Positions 1 through 5,712 of a stretch of DNA of 7,270 bases are shown here, one piece after another. The position numbers and the translations under genes were made by a program. The stretch spans positions 1 to 7,270 of the forward strand of contig JANXLO010000703.1 in assembly GCA_025355115.1 (NCBI GenBank), read 5' to 3'. Source of the DNA: Chthonomonadaceae bacterium (GTDB lineage Bacteria > Armatimonadota > Chthonomonadetes > Chthonomonadales > Chthonomonadaceae). The notes beneath the pieces were generated by a model, which saw nothing but the letters and a program-made list of their open reading frames with translations, was not told the DNA's origin and ran no database searches. Numbering within the stretch: position 1 is the stretch's first letter; the number at the start of each line of letters is the position of its first letter.

Positions 1-352
1 GTGCGCGCAGTGCCTCCACCCGGCCCCGAACCTCAGCCGCCGCAATATCAAGGTCGTTACCAACCTTGAAATCCATGCTTATGATAGAAACGCCGCTCTG
101 CGAACTGGAGTAGACGTCCTGAACGCCCGGCACCGTCCCAATCGCGTCCTCCAGCGGCTTGCTGACCTGAGTCTCGATCTCTGCCGGCTCGGCTCCAGGG
201 TAGACGGTCGTTACGGTCAGTGTGGGGATGGTAACCTTGGGGTTCAGCTCCGCGGGCAGGCGTGAGTAGGCCCTCAGCCCCAGAACGGCAATCGCCGCCA
301 GGGCCATCCAGATCAGCACAGGTCGAGAGATCGCCAGTCGCGTCAGCCACAT
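1..352 (-). CDS. RND efflux permease, N-terminal fragment (gene runs off the left edge)
   Basis: This is the first 117 codons of an AcrB/HAE-like RND inner-membrane pump, which would use the proton gradient to drive substrates through a periplasmic adaptor and an outer membrane channel. The protein begins MWLTRLAISRPVLIWM. Transmembrane helix 1 spans about residues 10-27 and is followed by the start of the first porter subdomain, with the family signatures LPAELNP (about 33-39), a YPGAEP element and an SSSQSGVS element. The ATG at 352-350 is the only sensible start, because an in-frame TGA sits at 364-362 just upstream; a weak GAGAG lies 6 bases before it. It follows the adaptor gene after 48 bases. 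The proton-relay residues in TM4 and TM10 lie outside the window, so activity and substrate class cannot be judged. It is not of the MMPL-like HpnN type, as far as the N-terminus shows. Confidence 0.92.
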   Translation of the reverse strand, partial: MWLTRLAISRPVLIWMALAAIAVLGLRAYSRLPAELNPKVTIPTLTVTTVYPGAEPAEIETQVSKPLEDAIGTVPGVQDVYSSSQSGVSIISMDFKVGNDLDIAAAEVRGRVEALRA

Positions 353-400
353 AAGATTCTCTCAGCCGTGCAATGTGTCAGGGCCGTGCGCTCCTTAAAT

Positions 401-1690
401 TCAGCGATGCAGGGGAATTGTGATTCGGGCAGTCTGCCCTGGTCGAAAGGCTGTGTTCGCAGGAAGACGGAACCTGACGCGGAACGTGCGCCCGTCCGGC
501 TCGGCGACGCGGGCGATTTCGGTGATCGTTGCTGTGGCCGCATGAGCTAAGTCCGTGTCCGCGGCGACCTTCGCCTGCTGTCCGAGCTTTAGAAGAGTCA
601 ACTGCCGCCCGGGAACCAGCGCCTCTGCCCTCAAACCTGAAAGCGACACAACGGTGACGAGCGGGACACCCGGCTGCGCCGTCTCTCCGACTCGTGCTGT
701 GACCGCAGTCGCCACGCCGTCTATCGCGCTTGCGAGGCGCGTCTGCGCATAGCCTGTCCGCGCTGTAACCGCTCCCGCTGCCGCCTGCGACAGCATCGCA
801 CGCGCCCCGCTCACCTCGCTATTTGCTACTGCTTGCGCCTCTTTGCGGCCCTGTTCCGCGAGAGACAGCCCGTCCGCCGCCTGCTGGACACCCTCTCTCG
901 CGGTCGCCAAATCTCGTTGCGCTACCGCCACACGCAGCGGCTCGGCCGACGAAGCGCCGGTCGTTTCCGCTCGCTGAAGCTGCGTTCGGGCCGTCGTCAG
1001 GTCAGATTCGGCAGCCGTCGCCTGCCTACGTGCACTGTCCAGATCGTTTTTAGCCACTCCCCCGATCCTGTTCAGCTCCTCCAGAGACGCCAGGGTCTGC
1101 TTCGCCTGCGCCGAGGCGATCTCCGCTTTACGGACGCCCTCCTGCGCAAGCCGCACGTCGGCCCGCTGTTCACTCTGCGCCGCCTCCACCGCGGTTGCCG
1201 CCTGCTTCGCACGGCTCTGCGCCTGCTGCCAGAGAGTGCGAGCTGTGAGGACTTCGCTGTCGGCCTTTACCTTCTGAGCGGTTCTGCCCCTCTCCGCACG
1301 GTCAACCTGCGAGCGGGCGGTCGTCACCGCCGCGTCGGCCTGCCTCACCTGACTCTGCACATCCGATTCGTCCAGCAAAATGAGTGGCTGCCCCGCCCGA
1401 ACCGCCCCGCCCTCGCTCACTCTCACGGCGACGATGCGGCCGGGCAGGCGAACAGACAGTGTGCTCTGCGCTTCCGACTGAATGCTGCCGATCAGGGAGA
1501 GGCTCGAGGGGATGGCGGGCAAAACGTCCGTCTCGATGACGGGCGAAATGTTTGGCTCTTTCTGTGCGCCAGTCGAGTTTACGGGCAACGGATGCGTCGG
1601 GAGATTCTGTGGGCGCATCACCCATCCGGCGGCTCCGATTAGAACCGCAATCGCCGCAATCCCCAGCATCTGACCCCTGCCCAGACTCAT
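401..1690 (-). CDS. RND periplasmic adaptor (membrane fusion protein, HlyD/AcrA family) with a long coiled-coil hairpin
   Basis: This 429-residue protein is the periplasmic link between the RND permease and the outer membrane channel. An uncleaved N-terminal membrane anchor spans about residues 8-24; there is no lipobox cysteine. A proline-rich linker follows. The first half of the lipoyl (biotinyl-like) domain is at about 78-107 (VRLPGRIVAVRVSEGG) and the second half at about 319-350 (SAIDGVATAVTARVGE). Between them, about 110-315 is Ala/Gln/Arg-rich heptad sequence, a hairpin much longer than that of AcrA as I recall it. A beta-barrel domain and the FRPGQTARITIP strand close the protein. 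The ATG overlaps the TGA of the upstream outer membrane factor as ATGA, and GAGG lies just upstream inside that gene, so the two are probably translationally coupled. Residues 132-164 and 278-310 resemble each other. The substrate is unknown. Confidence 0.92.
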   Translation of the reverse strand: MSLGRGQMLGIAAIAVLIGAAGWVMRPQNLPTHPLPVNSTGAQKEPNISPVIETDVLPAIPSSLSLIGSIQSEAQSTLSVRLPGRIVAVRVSEGGAVRAGQPLILLDESDVQSQVRQADAAVTTARSQVDRAERGRTAQKVKADSEVLTARTLWQQAQSRAKQAATAVEAAQSEQRADVRLAQEGVRKAEIASAQAKQTLASLEELNRIGGVAKNDLDSARRQATAAESDLTTARTQLQRAETTGASSAEPLRVAVAQRDLATAREGVQQAADGLSLAEQGRKEAQAVANSEVSGARAMLSQAAAGAVTARTGYAQTRLASAIDGVATAVTARVGETAQPGVPLVTVVSLSGLRAEALVPGRQLTLLKLGQQAKVAADTDLAHAATATITEIARVAEPDGRTFRVRFRLPANTAFRPGQTARITIPLHR

Positions 1691-3024
1691 GGCGCATCCT
1701 CGCCCTGAGCATGCGCGAAATCCGCCGCCGCCCGGTACAGGTCGTATCGCGCCTGAACCTCACGCTCCCTCGCCCCGCGAACCTCCCGTTGCGCCGACTG
1801 CACCTCGATGACCGTCCCGCGCCCCACTTCGTACGCCTTCTCCGCAACTGCCGCCGTCGCCTCCAGGCCCTCGCGCTGCGTCCGGGTCAGGCCAATCCTC
1901 TCCAGAGCGTCCCGCATCTGCTGCAAATCCTGCGTCACTTCGAGCGCGATTCCCTGCCGGGCGTCGTCGCGAAGCGCCGTCAGTCGATCCGTCTGCGCCG
2001 CCGCCTCCCGGGTGTCCAGGCGGGCTTTTCCGCCGTCAAGCAGCCACCATCGCAGCTCGATGGTGGCTGCCGCATAGTGCTCATGCACGAAGGCGCTGGG
2101 CGTCTGCTCGCTGATCTGCCCGCGCAGATTTAGCTGCGGCTGCGTCTGCGATTTCGCCAGAGAGATGCCGGCTCGCGCTCCGCGCATACTCTCCTCCAGT
2201 AGCCTCAACTCCGGTCGCCGCCTCGAGGCTGTCGCGATGGCAGCCTCAGGGCTCTCCGGAACGCTCGGCATCTCGGTCAGCGGTTGAAGCGCGACTTCGG
2301 TGTTGAGTGGCCGTCCCAGAGTGCGGTTGAAATTCATGCGCGCAAGCTTCGCGGCGCTCATCGCCTGAGTGAGAAGTCCCCTAACCTCAGCGACCTGCCC
2401 GTTCGCCGTGCCTTCGTCCACCGGACGGGCGATGCCCGCCGCGATCTGCTGGACCGCGAGGGTCTGCAACCTCAGCGCCTGCGCCAATCCGTCCTGTGCG
2501 GTCCGCACTCCGCTGTCGGCCCGCAGGACGTCGATGTAGGCTTTGCGCGCCGCCAGATCTATCTCCGCAAGTGCGCGTCGATACTCCCACTCCGCGCCCC
2601 CGAGCGTGGCGCTGTAGCGCTCCTGCGCCGCCTTTTTCCCGGCACGATAGAGCGGCTGTTCCGCGATTAGATCCAGCCGCCCGACCTCCTCCGGCAACAC
2701 GGTCGCAGAGGGTCCGTCCGGGCGCGGAAACGTGACTCTCGGCCCCTGCACTCCACCGGAGGCACGCGCTTCGAGCGTAGGTCGTGCAGTGGGCTTTCCC
2801 CTATCTGCCTCAGCCAGCGACGCCTCGCGCACCGCCTTCGCCGCACGCGCCAACGGACTTTGCCGAAGCGCAACAGCGACGCTCGAAGCAGGCGTCAAGC
2901 TCTGCCCCACTGCACTAATGGAGAGCAGAGAACCGAGCAGGACAGGCAGCAGGCGAGCAGAGAGGAGACGGCAGCCTGTTGAACTTCCTATCATTTGCCT
3001 CTGGAAATCTGTCTTCACTTCCAT
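1687..3024 (-). CDS. TolC-family outer membrane efflux protein (OEP)
   Basis: This 445-residue protein is the outer membrane channel of the tripartite system. A signal peptide is visible at about residues 11-40 (hydrophobic LLPVLLGSLLSISAVG, cleavage probably near residue 38-41). Two OEP repeats follow. The first contains ARKAYIDVLRAD and ends at NFNRTLGRPLN. The second begins near RRRPELRLLEES and ends with long Ala/Arg/Glu-rich helices (QREVRGAREREVQARYDLYR). The length is normal for TolC-type factors. No lipobox is convincing. The ATG at 3024 lies 3 bases after the hpnG stop; a second in-frame ATG at 2994 (residue 11) has AGAGG just before it and would give a cleaner signal peptide, so the true start is uncertain. 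Its stop overlaps the adaptor start by 4 bases. Its position directly behind hpnG ties the transporter to the hopanoid genes. Confidence 0.9.
   Translation of the reverse strand: MEVKTDFQRQMIGSSTGCRLLSARLLPVLLGSLLSISAVGQSLTPASSVAVALRQSPLARAAKAVREASLAEADRGKPTARPTLEARASGGVQGPRVTFPRPDGPSATVLPEEVGRLDLIAEQPLYRAGKKAAQERYSATLGGAEWEYRRALAEIDLAARKAYIDVLRADSGVRTAQDGLAQALRLQTLAVQQIAAGIARPVDEGTANGQVAEVRGLLTQAMSAAKLARMNFNRTLGRPLNTEVALQPLTEMPSVPESPEAAIATASRRRPELRLLEESMRGARAGISLAKSQTQPQLNLRGQISEQTPSAFVHEHYAAATIELRWWLLDGGKARLDTREAAAQTDRLTALRDDARQGIALEVTQDLQQMRDALERIGLTRTQREGLEATAAVAEKAYEVGRGTVIEVQSAQREVRGAREREVQARYDLYRAAADFAHAQGEDAP
2040..2070. repeat. Perfect 13-bp inverted repeat with 5-base loop inside the outer membrane factor gene
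   Basis: Positions 2040-2052 and 2058-2070 are exact reverse complements, separated by CAGCT. The stem is GC-rich and would form a strong hairpin in mRNA. It encodes residues 319-329 of the outer membrane factor (ATIELRWWLL), close to a conserved beta-strand. No T-run follows on the coding strand, so it is not a typical intrinsic terminator. Whether it has a role is unknown. Confidence 0.6.
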
Positions 3025-3027
3025 AGT

Positions 3028-3741
3028 TCAGTCCATCAACTGCATCAGGTAAGTCTCCAGAAACTGCGAGATCAGGCCAGCGGCAAAGGAGGAGCGGCGG
3101 CCCAGGCGAAGCAGTGCGGGTATCTTCCAGGGCTGTGCCAGCGTCGCGGCAGCGATACGGCGGCGGTCGGGATTGCCATTGGAATCGGCGTAATCGTTGA
3201 AATCGAACGGCAACGGCTCGTCGACGGAGTCGGTGGCGACCCGCACTGCCATCCAGCGAGTCCCGGCCCTCTCCGCCGCCCGCACCGCTCCAGCCGTCTC
3301 CATGTCCGCCATGACCGCGCCGGTACGCATGTTCAGGGCCCGCTTCTCGTCGGGCGTTATCAGCACACGAGGGACGGTCACAAGATCACCCAATGCCTCT
3401 CCCGCCGCCGCACGCATCGCCGCATCGGGCCGATAGGCCGTCAGGGTCGCTCCCGAGCCAGTGGCGTCAAGCACTCTCTCTGCAAGCAGAAGGGACCCAG
3501 AGGGCGCTGCCTCCGTCAGGCCACCGCCGAATCCGCAGACGATCAGACGGCCTCCCTGACTGGATGCCTGCCACTCCTTTACGGCTCGCTCCGCCTTCTC
3601 GGCCCCGACGCCCGACACCGTCACGATGCATTTCCTACGCAGTTCGGGCGAGACGGCGAGACGACGCAAAAACGGCGCAGCCTCCTCCGGCAACGCGAAC
3701 AGAACGCAAGTGCGCGTGAGGGAAGAGGCTGCGCCGGACAT
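3028..3741 (-). CDS. hpnG: HpnG, hopanoid-associated nucleoside phosphorylase/nucleosidase
   Basis: HpnG removes adenine from adenosylhopane, giving a ribosyl or phosphoribosyl hopane on the way to bacteriohopanetetrol. The 237-residue protein is a PNP/UDP-phosphorylase (MTAN-like) fold. It shows a glutamate pair at residues 19-20 (LPEEAAPF, the place of the MTAN acid), GVGAEKAERAV at about 44-54, a glycine-rich GFGGGLTEAAPSG at about 70-82, the ligand-binding M147-E148-T149 and the purine-contacting D171 in ATDSVDE. The active-site set therefore looks intact. The hopanoid subfamily call rests on ADMETAGAV followed by the ATDSVDEPLPFDF pattern and on sitting in the same block as hpnH and hpnA. 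The ATG is 14 bases after the ispH stop; the Shine-Dalgarno AAGGA overlaps that stop. A generic 5'-methylthioadenosine nucleosidase is a less likely alternative. Confidence 0.92.
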   Translation of the reverse strand: MSGAASSLTRTCVLFALPEEAAPFLRRLAVSPELRRKCIVTVSGVGAEKAERAVKEWQASSQGGRLIVCGFGGGLTEAAPSGSLLLAERVLDATGSGATLTAYRPDAAMRAAAGEALGDLVTVPRVLITPDEKRALNMRTGAVMADMETAGAVRAAERAGTRWMAVRVATDSVDEPLPFDFNDYADSNGNPDRRRIAAATLAQPWKIPALLRLGRRSSFAAGLISQFLETYLMQLMD

Positions 3742-3752
3742 GGCGAGAGTAG

Positions 3753-3758
3753 TCCTTA
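3753..3758 (-). promoter_or_regulatory. Ribosome binding site of hpnG overlapping the ispH stop codon
   Basis: On the minus strand the bases read TAAGGA: the TAA ends ispH and AAGGA is the Shine-Dalgarno of hpnG, 11 bases before its ATG. The shared bases suggest that ribosomes finishing ispH feed hpnG. Confidence 0.55.
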
Positions 3759-4655
3759 TGCCGTCGCGAGCGCCGGTTCCGGAGCAGCAGGCTCCGCATC
3801 GTAAAACAGAATTTTTTGGCGCACCGCCTCGACGAGGTCTTCAGGGGTGGAAAGCCCGGAAGCCAGCCCGACCACATTGCAGTCTCGGAATACCGTGTAC
3901 TCAAGCTCATCGGCGTTCTGAACCTGCACAGTTTCGGTGTTATAGTGTCGGCAGAGGGCCGCCAGCTCGACGGTGTTCGCGCTGGTGCGGGAGCCAACGA
4001 CGACCATCAACTGCACTTTCGATGCCAGCTCAACCGCATCGTCCTGCCGGTTCTGCACGGGGCGGCAGATCGTGTTGATGATCCTGATCTCTTTGCACAT
4101 CATCAGCATCTCGTTGACGATCTGGTTGCAGAGCTCCAGGGCATGAGTCGTCTGGAAAATGACCCCTACCTTGCGCATAAGCGTGTAGTTCGCCTTGGCC
4201 TCGCGAAGCTCCTCCAGGTTGTCGACCACGAGCGCGGGCTGCTCCAGCGCGCCGAGAATCCCCTTGATCTCGGCGTGGTTGCGGTCGCCGACGATCACCA
4301 CCTGATAGCCGTCGCGCTCCAGGGTCTGCGCCGCCTCCTGCGCTCGCAGGACGATGGGGCAGGTCGCGTCAACGACCTCCAGGCCCTGATCCTTGGCCTC
4401 CTGAATGCGGGCTTTGGGCAGGCCGTGAGCGCGAATGACCATCGTCCCCTTCTCGTCCTGATAGTCCTCGACCTTGCGTAGCCCTTTGCCTTCGAGCTCA
4501 TCGGTGACCCGCTTGTTGTGGACGAGATCACCGAGAATGAAGACGTCGCCGCGCTCGCTAAGCGCCTGCTTGGTGAGGTTGATCGCGCGCTTCACTCCAA
4601 AACAGAACCCGACTTCCTTCGCCACAATGACTTTTCGTCTGGGTTTGAGTTCCAA
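3756..4655 (-). CDS. ispH: IspH (LytB), 4-hydroxy-3-methylbut-2-enyl diphosphate reductase
   Basis: IspH is a [4Fe-4S] enzyme that reduces HMBPP to IPP and DMAPP, the last step of the MEP pathway and the source of C5 units for squalene and hopene. All three cluster cysteines are present: C18 (GFCFGV), C99 (DATCP) and C197 (TICRP). Substrate residues also match the E. coli enzyme: H46, H77 (RAHG), H127 and E129 (HAEIKG), T170 (QTT), S225 and N227 (SAN), S269 (SGLSTPE). The 299-residue length is near normal, with an Ala/Pro-rich tail (AEPAAPEPALATA) after residue 286 that looks disordered. The start is TTG at 4655-4653, supported by a strong AAGGAG 8 bases upstream; no ATG lies in frame near the N-terminus. 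It lies 42 bases after hpnA, the longest gap within the hopanoid part. Whether this is the only ispH of the genome or a hopanoid-dedicated second copy cannot be told here. Confidence 0.97.
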   Translation of the reverse strand: MELKPRRKVIVAKEVGFCFGVKRAINLTKQALSERGDVFILGDLVHNKRVTDELEGKGLRKVEDYQDEKGTMVIRAHGLPKARIQEAKDQGLEVVDATCPIVLRAQEAAQTLERDGYQVVIVGDRNHAEIKGILGALEQPALVVDNLEELREAKANYTLMRKVGVIFQTTHALELCNQIVNEMLMMCKEIRIINTICRPVQNRQDDAVELASKVQLMVVVGSRTSANTVELAALCRHYNTETVQVQNADELEYTVFRDCNVVGLASGLSTPEDLVEAVRQKILFYDAEPAAPEPALATA

Positions 4656-4663
4656 ATCACACT

Positions 4664-4669
4664 CTCCTT
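4664..4669 (-). promoter_or_regulatory. Ribosome binding site that fixes the TTG start of ispH
   Basis: A full AAGGAG on the minus strand lies 8 bases before the TTG at 4655. No ATG or GTG start is in frame upstream between it and the hpnA stop, so this site decides the start. Confidence 0.75.
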
Positions 4670-4670
4670 C

Positions 4671-4682
4671 GGCGTTTCCGCC
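4671..4682 (-). promoter_or_regulatory. Small GNRA-loop hairpin next to the ispH ribosome binding site
   Basis: The minus strand reads GGCG-GAAA-CGCC, a 4-bp GC stem closed by a GAAA (GNRA) tetraloop, ending one base before the AAGGAG of ispH. GNRA loops are unusually stable. It could hold the ribosome binding site open or mark an mRNA processing point. The stem is short, so chance is a real alternative. Confidence 0.35.
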
Positions 4683-4697
4683 ATCCTATCCCATCGT

Positions 4698-5699
4698 TCA
4701 ACGGGTCACGTACCCATTGGCGCGGAACCAGTCCGCCGCGCGCTCCAGTGCATCACGCACCGGTGTCTGCGGCATTCCCAGCTCCCGCACCGCCTTCGAC
4801 GGGTCAAAAAACATTTTGTGCCTGGCCATTCTCACGCCCTCGAAAGGATGGGCGGGAGCCCGGCGCAGCAGGCCGCTGACGACGAGATTCTCCAGGCCGA
4901 CCGCTGCCCATGCAACAGCATAGGGCATCTGAATTCTCGGGGCGGGCAGGCCCGTGATCTCCGAGAGCAGAGCCAGCATCTGCTTCAGCGTCAGATTCTG
5001 GTTCCCAAGTATATAACGCTGTCCAGGGACGCCATGTTCCGCCGCAAGCAGCATCCCCGCCGCCACATCCCGCACATCGACCAGATTCAGGCCGGTGTCG
5101 ATGGTGGCTGGCAGACGGCGATTCAGGAAATCCACTATGATCTGCCCCGTCGGGGTTGGCTTCAGATCCTGCTCGCCGACGGGGGTGCTCGGATTGACGA
5201 TGACGACCGGCAGGCCCTCGTCCGCAAACCTCTGCGCCTCGCGCTCCGCCAGAAATTTCGAGCGCTTGTAATGCCCTATCATGTTGCCTTCGGCGACCGG
5301 CGTCGTCTCCGTCCCCGGAGTCCCATCGTGCGGAATGCCCAACGCGCCGACAGTGCTGCAATAGACGATGCGGGAAATCCCTTCGTCGCGGGCCGCCGCG
5401 AGCAGATGCCGCGTGCCATCGACGTTGGCGCGATAGAGATCCTGCGGGTCCTTAGCCCAGAGCCGATAGTCCGCCGCCACATGGTAGAGCGTATCGCAAC
5501 CTCGGACCGCGTCCCGGAGCGGCCCGGGATCGGAGAGATCCCCGCAGAAGGTCTCAGTCAGGCGGGCATCGAGCGTCGCAAGATTGTCCATCCGGCTGCT
5601 TTTGCGCACCAGGAGCCGAACGCGCTCGCCTCTCTCGGTGAGGAGGCGAGCCACATGGCTGCCTACGAATCCCGTGCCGCCTGTGAGCAGAGTCGTCAA
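4698..5699 (-). CDS. hpnA: HpnA, hopanoid-associated NAD(P)-dependent sugar epimerase/dihydroflavonol-reductase-like protein
   Basis: This 333-residue protein is an extended short-chain dehydrogenase/reductase encoded in many hopanoid clusters; its exact reaction is unproven as far as I know. The Rossmann nucleotide loop TGGTGFVGSH is at residues 6-15. D54-L55 follows at the end of a later strand, and HVAADYRLW lies at about 73-81. The catalytic set is S115 in CSTVGALG plus Y144-K-R-S-K148. The subfamily is recognised from NPSTPVGEQDLKPTPTG (about 168-184), NLVDVRDVAAGM and the YILGNQNLTLKQML stretch. The start is TTG at 5699-5697; TAAGG lies 8 bases upstream and overlaps the hpnH stop, and the Rossmann strand begins right after, so no other start is needed. 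It sits 10 bases after hpnH, consistent with a step acting on the HpnH/HpnG product. A general NAD-dependent epimerase is the fallback call. Confidence 0.93.
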   Translation of the reverse strand: MTTLLTGGTGFVGSHVARLLTERGERVRLLVRKSSRMDNLATLDARLTETFCGDLSDPGPLRDAVRGCDTLYHVAADYRLWAKDPQDLYRANVDGTRHLLAAARDEGISRIVYCSTVGALGIPHDGTPGTETTPVAEGNMIGHYKRSKFLAEREAQRFADEGLPVVIVNPSTPVGEQDLKPTPTGQIIVDFLNRRLPATIDTGLNLVDVRDVAAGMLLAAEHGVPGQRYILGNQNLTLKQMLALLSEITGLPAPRIQMPYAVAWAAVGLENLVVSGLLRRAPAHPFEGVRMARHKMFFDPSKAVRELGMPQTPVRDALERAADWFRANGYVTR

Positions 5700-5707
5700 G
5701 CGCGTGG

Positions 5708-5712
5708 CCTTA
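5708..5712 (-). promoter_or_regulatory. Ribosome binding site of hpnA (TTG start) overlapping the hpnH stop
   Basis: The minus strand reads TAAGG. TAA is the hpnH stop, and with the preceding AAG it forms a partial Shine-Dalgarno 8 bases before the TTG at 5699. It is weaker than the ispH and hpnH sites. Confidence 0.5.

Noticed and set aside
365..388. Direct repeat GCACGGC twice in the gap between adaptor and permease genes
   Set aside because: Seven bases in GC-rich DNA is within chance, and no operator-like symmetry is seen.
391..396. AAGGAG on the minus strand in the gap before the RND permease
   Set aside because: It lies 38 bases before the ATG, and an in-frame stop at 364-362 rules out an earlier start of the permease. 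The only start nearby gives a three-codon frame.
353..400. Possible terminator between adaptor and permease genes
   Set aside because: No stable stem with a T-run was found on the minus strand.
833..1642. Plus-strand Arg/Leu-rich open frame opposite the adaptor gene
   Set aside because: It is the complement of the repetitive Ala/Gln coiled-coil codons and not a protein-like sequence.
4590..4687. Possible 30-codon small gene on the minus strand starting ATG GCG GAA in the hpnA-ispH gap
   Set aside because: It overlaps ispH out of frame and has no good ribosome binding site of its own. A leader peptide cannot be excluded but nothing supports it.
5098..5110. A 13-base match between hpnA and one arm of the inverted repeat in the outer membrane factor gene
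   Set aside because: Both places encode Ala-Thr-Ile-(Asp/Glu) with the same preferred codons, which explains the match without a mobile or regulatory repeat.
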